Under the pieces are notes generated by a model. The model did no database searches. It saw only the letters and a list, made by a program, of their open reading frames with translations, and had not been told where the DNA came from. This document shows, one piece after another, positions 45,484 to 53,039 of a DNA stretch of 64,000 bases. The number at the start of each line of letters is the position of its first letter. Position 1 is the stretch's first letter. The translations under genes and the position numbers were made by a program. Source of the DNA: Eubacteriales bacterium (GTDB lineage Bacteria; Bacillota; Clostridia; Peptostreptococcales; Anaerovoracaceae); contig JAQYMQ010000023.1 of NCBI GenBank assembly GCA_028872475.1, positions 1 to 64,000 of the forward strand, in the 5' to 3' direction.

Positions 45484-45492
45484 ATTATACCA
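45484..45492 (-). promoter_or_regulatory. Extended -10 element upstream of queH
   Basis: The minus strand reads TGGTATAAT at the junction between repeat unit 1 and unique sequence, about 118 nt before the queH ATG. No -35 at standard spacing is seen; extended -10 promoters often lack one. Confidence 0.4.
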
Positions 45493-45504
45493 TAAATTCT
45501 AACT

Positions 45505-45591
45505 TCAATCTTCACGCTTTGCACTCGCTTTCTCTAAGGATTTTGGGTATCTGACGTACTTTAATTCGAGCTTCGCTTCGCTCTTTCTCAT
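45505..45591 (-). CDS. 28-codon ORF in repeat unit 1 (unknown)
   Basis: A small open frame, MRKSEAKLELKYV at its start and KASAKRED at its end; highly basic and charged. ATG lies 13 nt after a TATAAT, so any transcript would be almost leaderless; there is no ribosome site. It is duplicated in unit 2 with one synonymous and one Leu/Phe change. Whether it is translated is unknown. It may be a chance frame in a repeat. Confidence 0.3.
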   Translation of the reverse strand: MRKSEAKLELKYVRYPKSLEKASAKRED

Positions 45592-45623
45592 TTAGTTACG
45601 TCATTATACCTTAAAGCCTAAGC

Positions 45624-45710
45624 TCAATCTTCACGCTTTGCGCTCGCTTTCTCTAAGGATTTTGGGTATCTGACGTACTTTAATTCGAACTTCGCTTCGC
45701 TCTTTCTCAT
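45624..45710 (-). CDS. 28-codon ORF in repeat unit 2 (unknown)
   Basis: The second copy of the repeat ORF, with Phe instead of Leu at position 8. The preceding TGGTATAAT is an extended -10 box. No homologue is recognised; coding status is uncertain. Confidence 0.3.
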   Translation of the reverse strand: MRKSEAKFELKYVRYPKSLEKASAKRED

Positions 45711-45767
45711 TTAGTTACGTCATTATACCACAAACAATGTTACAATATATTTGAAGGAAATTAGAAA

Positions 45768-46685
45768 ATGAACAGTATGAACAGAATTTACAGCATAAAT
45801 AAATTTCTCAAAAATACATTCGGTGAAAAGGTAATTAAACTATCACTAGATGGTAATTTTACGTGTCCCAATAGAGATGGTAGCAAAGGCTTTGGAGGTT
45901 GCACTTTTTGTTCTGAAAAAGGGTCAGGAGATATGGCTAGTGACATTCCATCACAAATAGAACTACTATCTAAAAAATGGCCAAAAGCAAAAAAATTTAT
46001 AGCATATTTTCAAAATTATTCAGGCACATATAAAGATGTTAATGAATTAAGAAAGCTTTATTATAACGCTTTAGCAGCTCCTAATATCGTTGGTATTGCC
46101 ATTGCTACAAGGCCTGATTGTATAAATGCTGAAATACTAGAACTACTTGATGAAATCAATCAAAAATATTTTCTTTGGGTAGAATTTGGTCTACAAACTA
46201 TAAGAGATAATATCGCCGAAGAAATTAATAGATGTTATCCTCTTTCCGTATACGATGATGCAATAGCAAAGTTAAATTCAAGAAATATAAAATATGTAAC
46301 ACATCTAATCCTTGGCTTACCCGGTGAAACAAGGATGGATATGGTAAATTCACTCAAATATATCTGCGCTCCAGCAAGAAACTTATTTGGAATTAAACTA
46401 CATATGTTAAATATTACACGTGGATCTAAACTAGCAATTACACATCCCACTTATTGCGAATTCTCGTCAATAGATGACTATGTTTCTTTTGTATGCGATT
46501 TAATCGAAATAATTCCATCAAACATAACAATTCACCGTCTAAATGGCGATGTTCCAAGAAAGCTATTACTGGCTCCTGAATGGAGTTATATGAAAAGAAC
46601 TATTTTAAACGGCATAACAAAAGAACTTGCACACAGAAATACTTATCAAGGTAAATATTATGAAAATTCTAAAAAAGAAGATTGA
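45768..46685 (+). CDS. YhcC-type radical SAM protein (TIGR01212 family)
   Basis: A 305-residue radical SAM protein with LDGNFTCPNRDGSKGFGGCTFC (cluster cysteines C33, C45, C48) and LWVEFGLQT, LILGLPGET. Members are widespread but their substrate is not established; an RNA-modification role has been suggested. AGGAA lies about 9 nt before the ATG. It overlaps the next gene by 26 nt, so the two are probably co-expressed. Confidence 0.85.
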   Translation: MNSMNRIYSINKFLKNTFGEKVIKLSLDGNFTCPNRDGSKGFGGCTFCSEKGSGDMASDIPSQIELLSKKWPKAKKFIAYFQNYSGTYKDVNELRKLYYNALAAPNIVGIAIATRPDCINAEILELLDEINQKYFLWVEFGLQTIRDNIAEEINRCYPLSVYDDAIAKLNSRNIKYVTHLILGLPGETRMDMVNSLKYICAPARNLFGIKLHMLNITRGSKLAITHPTYCEFSSIDDYVSFVCDLIEIIPSNITIHRLNGDVPRKLLLAPEWSYMKRTILNGITKELAHRNTYQGKYYENSKKED

Positions 46686-47667
46686 TATTGAAAAATTTCA
46701 TTTTGCTCCGTTTAACCATTATTTTCAAGAATATAGTGGAGCTATTTTAGATATTGAGACAACTGGACTTTTCAAACACGACGCTATTATTTTAGTAGGC
46801 TTAATTATTATAGAAAAATCCGAGCCAAAATATTCAATACAATTATTTGCTGAAAACACAGACGACGAAAAAAAAATATTAGAAAAAACTAGCAAAATAT
46901 TAAACGATTTAGATTATGTTATTACATATAATGGCGCAAGCTTTGATATGCCATTTATAGTAAATAAAGCTAAAAAATATAAGGTAAAAATTAACACTAC
47001 ACTATACAATTTTGATTTATTTAATTTAATTAGGAGTTGCTCTCCTATAAGAGAATTTTTGCCAAATTTAAAACAGAAAACCATAGAGACCTATCTAGGA
47101 ATTAATGATTGTAGGCAAGATCAAATCAGCGGCAAACAAAGCGCTGATAATTACACTAAATACCTAAAAACTAAAGAAGTCGTTTTAGAAAATGAAATTC
47201 TATTACATAACTATGATGACATCCTTCAGCTATATCGTTGCCTTAATATAATCAAAAAAAGTGATATACACCAATATATTTATAAATATGGCTTCCCAAC
47301 TGCCCGTTACACAGTTCATAATATTGATATTCATAAAAAAACACTTATTGCACAGGGCGAAATCAATTCAATAGATTTTCAAATATATGATGATGAGTAC
47401 AAATTAAAATTTCGAGTAAAGGATAATAAATTTAAGCTTATCCAAGAATTAACGCAACTTACAAATCTTATGCAAGATGCTACAAAAATCGATAAAATTT
47501 TGTTCTTAGATTTAAATGAATATTATTTTAATATTGATGAATATAATGACAAAAATCTTTACAATGGCTGTTTACTTTTACAATCAGATGAAGAAGTAAA
47601 CTATGCAACCGCCAACAAACTTACCAAAAATATTATTCAATTTATTATTGATAGATATAACATTTAA
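46660..47667 (+). CDS. RNase H-fold exonuclease-like protein (YprB type)
   Basis: A 335-residue protein with a DEDD-type exonuclease core: AILDIETTGLF (D31, E33), YNGASFDMPFI and a C-terminal ENEILLHNYDDILQLYRCL. It matches the YprB ribonuclease-H-like domain family, whose targets are unknown. The ATG at 46660 is chosen because AAGG lies 8 nt before it and homologues start just ahead of the RNase H domain. The last 100 residues match nothing I recognise. Confidence 0.8.
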   Translation: MKILKKKIDIEKFHFAPFNHYFQEYSGAILDIETTGLFKHDAIILVGLIIIEKSEPKYSIQLFAENTDDEKKILEKTSKILNDLDYVITYNGASFDMPFIVNKAKKYKVKINTTLYNFDLFNLIRSCSPIREFLPNLKQKTIETYLGINDCRQDQISGKQSADNYTKYLKTKEVVLENEILLHNYDDILQLYRCLNIIKKSDIHQYIYKYGFPTARYTVHNIDIHKKTLIAQGEINSIDFQIYDDEYKLKFRVKDNKFKLIQELTQLTNLMQDATKIDKILFLDLNEYYFNIDEYNDKNLYNGCLLLQSDEEVNYATANKLTKNIIQFIIDRYNI

Positions 47668-47683
47668 TAACATTATAATGTTA
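47668..47683. promoter_or_regulatory. 16-bp perfect palindrome with internal TATAAT before yedE
   Basis: TAACATTATAATGTTA lies immediately after the stop of the exonuclease gene and 39 nt before the yedE ATG. Its centre contains TATAAT (47674-47679). It could be a repressor-controlled -10 box; no regulator gene is nearby. Confidence 0.4.
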
Positions 47684-47722
47684 ATATAAAACAAAATAGC
47701 ATTTTTATATAAGGAGAGTTTA

Positions 47723-48772
47723 ATGTATTCAAGCTTAATTCTAGGCATAATATTCGGTTTTCTCCTGAAACGAGGGCGATTCTGCCCAACGGGGACAATA
47801 CGAGACATCTATTTAGAAAAGAAACCGTACAATATAGTTTTAATACTAGCTATAATCTTTACACAGGCATTTTTCTATTTCTTGATGACAGAAACAGAAA
47901 TCATATATACATCATGGGTCGGATTTTTTAAGCCTATATCAGTAGGTATCGGAAGTTTCATCTTTGGTCTAGGAGCTATAATGGCAAGCGGATGCATAAC
48001 ATCATCTATTGTAAAGGCTGGAGACGGTAGAATTGTTGGCATAAGTTCAATAGCATTTTATCTTTGGGGTTACTATGAAGCAAACTCCGGACATTTAAAG
48101 ATGGTTGACGAATTTATGAATAGGGATATTGTACTTGATGGAGATATAATTTCAGGTGAAACACCAATTCCGCTCATTATCTCAGCTATAATGGTTATAC
48201 TTCTATACACAATAATGTATAAACACTACAAGAAAAATAAACCTAAATTTAAAATACCTGCGCAATATTCAGGATTAAGACATATATTTTTTGAAAAAAT
48301 TTGGTCAAAAGAAGTAACAGCTATCGCAATTGGAATATTAATGGCACTAGGTGTTTTATCAAGTAATTTATCTGGTCGCTGTGGAGGATTTTCTATAGGC
48401 CCTGCATTGCTTACATGGCTTGGATTAGGCGTCAAAGTTGATTTATCAGAAACAGGGTGAGCAGTCGGAAGCCAAGGTCTTGGCTGGGCAAGTTGGTTAG
48501 TCTTAGGACTACTCATAGGATCATTCTTAACAACATTGTTAAGCAAAGAATTTTCGATAACAAAACCTACATGGGATACCCTTATCAAAAGTATAATCGG
48601 TAGCTTTATCATGGGTATTGGAACAAGTTGGGCACAAGGTTGTCTTATTGGAAACGGATTTGTTGGAACATCACAATTTTCATTGAAAGCGTGGTTCTCA
48701 TTATTATTTATAGTATTAGGAATCTTTGTTGGAGCATATTTGTTCTTAGGCAAAAAAAAGAATAAAAAATAG
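47723..48772 (+). CDS. yedE: YedE/YeeE-family membrane transporter with in-frame TGA, probable selenoprotein
   Basis: Two abutting open frames (47723-48460 and 48461-48772) share one reading frame and are separated only by TGA at 48458-48460. Together they give 349 residues, a full-length YedE/YeeE (DUF395) protein with about nine membrane segments. Conserved thiol motifs are present in both halves: KRGRFCPTG (near 20), MASGCITSS (near 90) and WAQGCLIGNG (near 290). The TGA would place selenocysteine at 246 in the loop VDLSETG-U-AVGSQGLGW. A SECIS-like hairpin follows at 48470-48485. TGA is used as a normal stop by gmk and mreC here, so general recoding is unlikely; a nonsense mutation is the alternative. 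The downstream TusA-like gene fits sulfur/selenium handling. GGAGAG precedes the ATG. Confidence 0.8.
48470..48485 (+). promoter_or_regulatory. SECIS-like hairpin downstream of the yedE TGA
   Basis: AGCCAA (48470-48475), loop GGTC (48476-48479) and TTGGCT (48480-48485) form a perfect 6-bp stem. The loop starts with G and lies about 16 nt after the TGA. Bacterial SECIS elements are small hairpins within coding sequence, 16-37 nt after the UGA, with a guanine in the first two loop positions, so all three criteria are met. Confidence 0.65.
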
Positions 48773-48781
48773 GAGGGTAAA

Positions 48782-49003
48782 ATGGAAAAAATTAACGTAG
48801 ATACTAGAGGAATGGATTGTCCAATACCACTAATAAAGTTAAAGGAAGCTTTATCTGAAGCAGAAGATGGTCAAGAAATAGATTTAACTTTCACTTGTCC
48901 GGAAGCAGTAGTAAACCTACCTACATATTGTCAAGAAAACGGACATGAAGTTATAGATTTTGAAAAAAATCCAAAAGAATGGCGCATCGTAGTGAAAAAA
49001 TAA
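48782..49003 (+). CDS. TusA/SirA-like sulfurtransferase-family protein
   Basis: A 73-residue protein starting MEKINVDTRGMDCPIPLIKLKEAL, with the signature C-P-x-P active-site cysteine (C13) of TusA/SirA proteins, which carry persulfides. A second part, TFTCPEAVVNLPTYCQENGHEV, matches the family fold. It starts 9 nt after yedE with GGAGGG upstream. YedE plus a TusA/SirA-like protein is a pair repeatedly associated with selenium metabolism, so carriage of sulfur or selenium taken up by the transporter is a fair inference. Confidence 0.88.
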   Translation: MEKINVDTRGMDCPIPLIKLKEALSEAEDGQEIDLTFTCPEAVVNLPTYCQENGHEVIDFEKNPKEWRIVVKK

Positions 49004-49057
49004 TAATAAAATAATTCACAGTAAATCGAATTATTATCAAATAATTAAAGAAAATAT

Positions 49058-49093
49058 AAAAATAATCACCTCATGTGAAGTGATTATTTTTTA
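49058..49093 (+). terminator. Terminator after the yedE-tusA pair
   Basis: An 11-12 bp stem, AAATAATCAC/GTGATTATTT at its core (49059-49069 with 49080-49090), a 10-nt loop and a run of Ts. Confidence 0.8.
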
Positions 49094-49111
49094 TTTATAT
49101 AAAAGGTTAAA

Positions 49112-49318
49112 TTATCCTCCATCCGATTCTAAAGTGCCAGTATATGAATATGTACCATCAAGTGGTGCTGCATAAATTGGATCAAGACAATGCCCTTTAT
49201 ACACCTTGCCATCAATAGTAACATCAAATTCTGCATTCGGAGTTATAATTGTAGTAGTGCATTTTATTTTACAAGTACCTGAAATTGTGCTTGGTGCTGC
49301 TTTTACAGTAGTCGACAA
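49112..49318 (-). pseudogene. Short ORF of unknown function, possibly a frameshifted tail
   Basis: A 68-residue frame starting at TTG without its own ribosome site. It has CKIKCTTT, a KGHCLDPIYAAP segment and ends GTLESDGG. CLDP-like motifs recall thioester-domain surface proteins, but this is weak. It overlaps the end of the next small ORF in a different frame; a 1-nt shift would join them. Probably a relic. Confidence 0.35.
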
Positions 49319-49467
49319 ACTAGGGATGGATTATTTTCACAAGGTATTAATTGACTAACTTTTATATCTTTTAAAGTAAATTTATTAATTTTTTCTTCTG
49401 TTATCTTATTACCAAATAATTCATTATTATTTATTCGTGGAACAAAACCTTTAATTATTTCACCCAT
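49303..49467 (-). pseudogene. Truncated ParB-like N-terminal fragment
   Basis: A 54-residue frame from an ATG at 49467 with a strong AGGAGG 7 nt upstream. It ends with FTLKDIKVSQLIPCENNPSL, which resembles the first strand and xLIPxxNNP box of ParB/Srx-like nuclease domains common in phages. The remaining domain is missing: the frame stops ten codons later. It overlaps the 68-residue frame downstream. Likely a remnant of a phage or mobile gene; a genuine small peptide cannot be excluded. Confidence 0.45.
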
Positions 49468-49479
49468 TAGATTTCCTCC

Positions 49480-49767
49480 TTAATCATTTTTTTCCGATTT
49501 GATTATTAATAACAAATTTTTATAATCATCATCATTCATATCATTATTAATATTCTTTCTAACACTTAATCGATTAATGTATATATCTAAATTTTCATAT
49601 TTAGCTTTTAAATCTTCATATTCATAATCTGTTAATTTAATATTTTGATATATTCCATAAATATCTACAAATACATCTAAAGCCTTTTCTTTTTCATCTT
49701 CATCGTTATAAAAAAATGGTGGTAACATATTATTTACCGTAATTGCTACTAAAGTTGATATAACCAT
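49480..49767 (-). CDS. Small hypothetical protein (95 aa)
   Basis: Starts MVISTLVAITVNNMLPPFF, then is acidic and helical (DEDEKEKALDVFVDIYG, LKAKYENLDIYINRL). A weak AAGGA lies 4 nt before the ATG; an internal Met at 14 is another possible start. No family is recognised. It precedes the ParB-like fragment on the same strand, with a terminator beyond on each side, suggesting a small acquired island. Confidence 0.45.
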   Translation of the reverse strand: MVISTLVAITVNNMLPPFFYNDEDEKEKALDVFVDIYGIYQNIKLTDYEYEDLKAKYENLDIYINRLSVRKNINNDMNDDDYKNLLLIIKSEKND

Positions 49768-49880
49768 CGTCCTTACTTTAGAAGTTTTGGGAAAATTTTG
49801 TTTTTGTTATTCGTACATTTAAGCTCTTCTTTTCTCAAAATGTAAATTCTAACTTCCAGATAAACACTATATAATTAGAC

Positions 49881-49906
49881 AAAAAAGACGGCATAGCCGT
49901 CTTTTT
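49881..49906 (-). terminator. Terminator after rqcH
   Basis: A perfect 11-bp stem AAAAAGACGGC/GCCGTCTTTTT (49882-49892 with 49896-49906) with a 3-nt loop and T-runs on both strands. It ends rqcH and insulates the small island. The rest of 49768-50023 holds nothing recognisable. Confidence 0.85.
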
Positions 49907-50023
49907 AAATGAGTCGTTATTATATATAGAGGTTATGTATTAATCACTTAATACAACTATAGTATAGCTAACCCTAATGACAAGGTAGTGACTTATATAT
50001 AAATTTTCTGTCACTTTAGAAAG

Positions 50024-51712
50024 TTATCCAATACTTTTAGGAAGCTGAGGTATAACTGTCAACGTCTTATTGTTATTGAAAATCACCATCCCTGGACGTG
50101 CACCTGGAATTTTTTTCACATACTTAACATTAACAAAATCTACATCAACCTTACTAGAATTTTTAGCCTTACTGTGAAATGCTGCTACTTCACACGCTTC
50201 AAGAATATCCTCATCTGATGGCTTACTGCCTCCTGTAATTAAAATTACATGTGAACCATGAATATCCTTAGTATGACACCAAATATCTGACTTATCCGCA
50301 ACTTTAAATGTCAACTTATCGTTTTCAACATTATTCCTACCTGCATAAATATCAAGACCATTTTTAGTCTTATATCTATAATATGTAGAATAATTTTTTT
50401 TTGCTTGTTTGGATTGTGGCAATTTACTTTTAGAAATAAAGCCCCCATCAATCAATTCATTCTTTATCTCATCAAGAGTAGAAGTATTACCCGCCATCTC
50501 AACAAACGATCTTATTGACTCTAGATACTCAATATCCCTATTAGCCTTTTCAAGAAAAACTTGCTTCTCTACTTTTGCACGCTTCGCCTTATTATACTTC
50601 TTATAGTATTGTTGCGCATTTTCAACTAGACCAATTTGACTATCTAAAGCTATTGTAATTTCACTATTATCATAATAATTCATCACCGTTATTTCACTCA
50701 CGCCATCTTTAAAAGCATAAATATTTGCGGTGATTAACTCTCCAAATAGTTTGTATTCTTCTGCTTTCTGGGAAATATTAATATCGTTCAGCAAGTTCTG
50801 TCTCTTATTGTTTAATTTTTTAATGAGACGATTTAAAGACTTCATAATATCTGACGACTTCTGTCTTATCCTATTTATATCAATCTTATTTACATGATAA
50901 TACTCCAAAGCTTCGCTTATACTATCAAATTTTTTCTCATAAAAGCGAGAATAATGTTCAAGCTGCAGTGCATAATAGTCTTCTGGATAATTCTCATCAT
51001 TAAGATAAACAACAGGACAAAATTCCACGTTTTCTATTTTATTTAATATACACTCCAATTTCTCATACCACTTTATATCATCAGAATAAAACAATTCATT
51101 TGCAAGTTGTGGCGAAATTCCTTGGATGCTATCCATTAGTTGACTTGTTGATGAAATATTTTTTAAAAGATCTAGATTATTTGCAATACTATCTGGGGAG
51201 ATTTTTTGTTGTAGCGGTGGATACTGATAAATCAATCCTGGTAATAGCGGTCTATTGCTATGAACATCAAGGGATAGTCTCTTAATTGTATCAATAATTT
51301 TCATTGATGCCGAGTCTACAAGGGTAATATTGCTGTGTTTACCCATTATCTCTACAATCAACTTCTTTTGTGTATCAAATCCTAGCTCATCTTTTGCACG
51401 AACATTAATTTCTACAATTCTTTCCCAGCCATATTGATTTACTGATTCAATAATTCCACCTGATAAATGCTTTCTTAACAACATACAAAATGACGACGGA
51501 TTGGCGGGATTCTCAATCGTCTGATTTGTAATATATATACCTGCTGCATTACTACTAATCGAAGAATAAAGTTTATAGGTCATCCTGTTTAAGCGCACAA
51601 AGAGAACAAGCTCATTTTTTTCAGGATGATAAATCTTATCTATTCTACCTCCTACTAACTTGCCATCTAATTCCTTTGAAATTGCTCTCGTAAATATCCC
51701 GTCAAATGACAT
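50024..51712 (-). CDS. rqcH: Rqc2 homologue RqcH (NFACT family)
   Basis: RqcH binds stalled 50S subunits and adds C-terminal alanine tails to incomplete proteins. The 562 residues show NFACT-N (MSFDGIFTRAISKELDGKLVGGRIDKIYHP), helix-hairpin-helix and coiled-coil parts (about 180-430), and NFACT-R with DIWCHTKDIHGSHVIL and KIPGARPGMVIF. The N-terminal D/R pair of the family is present. An extended -10 (TGGTATAAT) lies upstream; divergent from yicC. Confidence 0.94.
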   Translation of the reverse strand: MSFDGIFTRAISKELDGKLVGGRIDKIYHPEKNELVLFVRLNRMTYKLYSSISSNAAGIYITNQTIENPANPSSFCMLLRKHLSGGIIESVNQYGWERIVEINVRAKDELGFDTQKKLIVEIMGKHSNITLVDSASMKIIDTIKRLSLDVHSNRPLLPGLIYQYPPLQQKISPDSIANNLDLLKNISSTSQLMDSIQGISPQLANELFYSDDIKWYEKLECILNKIENVEFCPVVYLNDENYPEDYYALQLEHYSRFYEKKFDSISEALEYYHVNKIDINRIRQKSSDIMKSLNRLIKKLNNKRQNLLNDINISQKAEEYKLFGELITANIYAFKDGVSEITVMNYYDNSEITIALDSQIGLVENAQQYYKKYNKAKRAKVEKQVFLEKANRDIEYLESIRSFVEMAGNTSTLDEIKNELIDGGFISKSKLPQSKQAKKNYSTYYRYKTKNGLDIYAGRNNVENDKLTFKVADKSDIWCHTKDIHGSHVILITGGSKPSDEDILEACEVAAFHSKAKNSSKVDVDFVNVKYVKKIPGARPGMVIFNNNKTLTVIPQLPKSIG

Positions 51713-51799
51713 AAAACACCTTTATTTCCATATATTAATCAAATCTTTTCTAACAAATATAAAATTTACCAGCATACTGTTTCTTAATTTTATCATAAA

Positions 51800-51808
51800 A
51801 TTATACCA
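51800..51808 (-). promoter_or_regulatory. Extended -10 element of rqcH
   Basis: The minus strand reads TGGTATAAT about 90 nt before the rqcH ATG. No clear -35. Plausible as an extended -10 promoter. Confidence 0.45.
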
Positions 51809-51922
51809 CATTAATCAATCTATCATATGTCGTAATTATTCACACAACTTTATAACGCATCACAAAAATATTGTATATAAACCATTTTATGAACCACTAA
51901 AAATACGAGTAATATATAATTA

Positions 51923-51931
51923 TGATATAAT
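51923..51931 (+). promoter_or_regulatory. Extended -10 element of yicC
   Basis: TGATATAAT fits TGN-TATAAT, about 86 nt before the yicC ATG. The -35 region is AT-rich without a match. The rest of the 51713-51983 divergent region shows nothing else. Confidence 0.5.
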
Positions 51932-51983
51932 CTAAATAGTTATCAATTAATTTATAATTACTATAATTTGATTTTTAATTTTG

Positions 51984-52016
51984 AAAGGAGATGCACATTT
52001 TTGTGCAATAGACTAT
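51984..52016 (+). promoter_or_regulatory. Ribosome site and hairpin in front of yicC
   Basis: AAAGGAG (51984-51990) is followed by a perfect hairpin TGCACA-TTTT-TGTGCA (51992-52007), nine bases and the ATG at 52017. The linear distance is 26 nt, too long for initiation unless the hairpin folds, leaving about 10 nt. It mirrors the lspA leader. Confidence 0.6.
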
Positions 52017-52898
52017 ATGCTAAAAAGTATGACTGGCTATGGCCTCGGCGAATTTACAAATGAAAATAAAAAGATAACAGTTGAAATTAAAGCTGTCAAT
52101 CAAAGATACTGTGATATTTCTGTAAGGTTACCTCGCAAATACATGTTTGCCGAAGAAGAAATAAAATCTGATATAAAGAATACTATCCACCGAGGAAAGG
52201 TAGATGTTTTTATTTCAGTTGAAAATATCGGCGAACCTGATGTTGAAATTTATGTAGATAATAATCTTGCTCAAGAATATAAAATCGCCTTATTCAATCT
52301 AGCAGACAAGCTTGAAATCGAACAAAAACTATCACTTGAATACATATCATCAATCAAAGACGTTGTAACAACACGTCCAAAAGAAGCTGATCAAGATGAT
52401 ATAAAAAATGAAATTCTTAGTGCAGTAAACGTTGCTATAACTAACTTCGACCAAATGAGAATAACAGAAGGAGAAAAACTTAAAGCTGATATTTTAACAA
52501 AAAATGAAGATATCACTAAGCTTCTCTCTGAAATAAAAAGTATTGCTGTAAAGCTACCAGAAATATTTAAACAGAGATTGACTGATAAACTTAGCAATCT
52601 TCTCGATGGCAACACTGCTATTAACGAAGACAGGATTGTACAGGAAGTTGCTATCTTTGCAGACAGAGCAAGTATAGATGAAGAAATAACTAGATTGGAG
52701 AGCCATATTAAACAACTTATTGAAATTGTTAGTATTGGAGGACCATGTGGAAAGAAAATTGACTTTCTAATACAAGAAATGAATCGTGAAACAAACACTA
52801 TCGGTTCAAAAGCCAATGACCTTGATATTACAAAAATTGTAGTCGAAATAAAGAGCAATATTGAAAAGATAAGAGAGCAAGTTCAAAATATAGAATAA
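52017..52898 (+). CDS. yicC: YicC-family RNase adaptor/endoribonuclease
   Basis: YicC proteins are endoribonucleases or adaptors affecting small-RNA and mRNA turnover. From the ATG at 52017 the product is 293 residues, starting MLKSMTGYG as all family members do, with VEIKAVNQRYCDISVRLPR and a C-terminal EITRLESHIKQL...GKKIDFLIQEMNRETNTIGSKA. A longer frame from TTG 51981 would translate the hairpin and is rejected. In Bacillus it precedes remA-gmk-rpoZ; here it stands alone with its own terminator. Confidence 0.93.
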   Translation: MLKSMTGYGLGEFTNENKKITVEIKAVNQRYCDISVRLPRKYMFAEEEIKSDIKNTIHRGKVDVFISVENIGEPDVEIYVDNNLAQEYKIALFNLADKLEIEQKLSLEYISSIKDVVTTRPKEADQDDIKNEILSAVNVAITNFDQMRITEGEKLKADILTKNEDITKLLSEIKSIAVKLPEIFKQRLTDKLSNLLDGNTAINEDRIVQEVAIFADRASIDEEITRLESHIKQLIEIVSIGGPCGKKIDFLIQEMNRETNTIGSKANDLDITKIVVEIKSNIEKIREQVQNIE

Positions 52899-52927
52899 AT
52901 CTAAAACGTAAAAAAGGAGTAAAAAAG

Positions 52928-52968
52928 CCGCTATACATTTTGAAATTTCAGCGAGTATAGCGGTTTTT
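52928..52968 (+). terminator. Terminator after yicC
   Basis: A 9-bp stem CCGCTATAC/GTATAGCGG (52928-52936 with 52955-52963), an 18-nt loop holding a small TGAAATTTCA palindrome, then five Ts. Confidence 0.8.
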
Positions 52969-53039
52969 AATTGCTTTTATTAATATAAATATTTTATAAA
53001 TTCTATTTTGCTTTTATATAATATAATTTTGATAATTCA

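Larger units (their letters stand above)
45484..45729. repeat. Two tandem copies of a 119-bp intergenic repeat plus 8 bp of a third
   Basis: Units 45484-45602 and 45603-45721 differ at 7 of 119 positions, and 45722-45729 repeats the start (ATTATACC). Each unit, read on the minus strand, gives GGTATAAT, an inverted pair TGACGTA...TACGTCA, and a 28-codon ORF. Five of the seven differences fall in the short stretch between ORF stop and next TATAAT. It is more GC-rich than its surroundings. No other copy was seen in the window. The rest of 45391-45767 is AT-rich. Confidence 0.9.

Noticed and set aside
48458..48460. TGA as an ordinary stop, splitting yedE into two genes
   Set aside because: The second part begins mid-protein without a ribosome site, keeps the same frame and holds a conserved Cys motif. 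A hairpin of SECIS type follows. A nonsense mutation remains possible but is the weaker reading.
51981..52016. TTG start for yicC at 51981
   Set aside because: The family begins M(I/L)KSMTGYG, which matches the ATG at 52017; the upstream codons contain the ribosome site itself.
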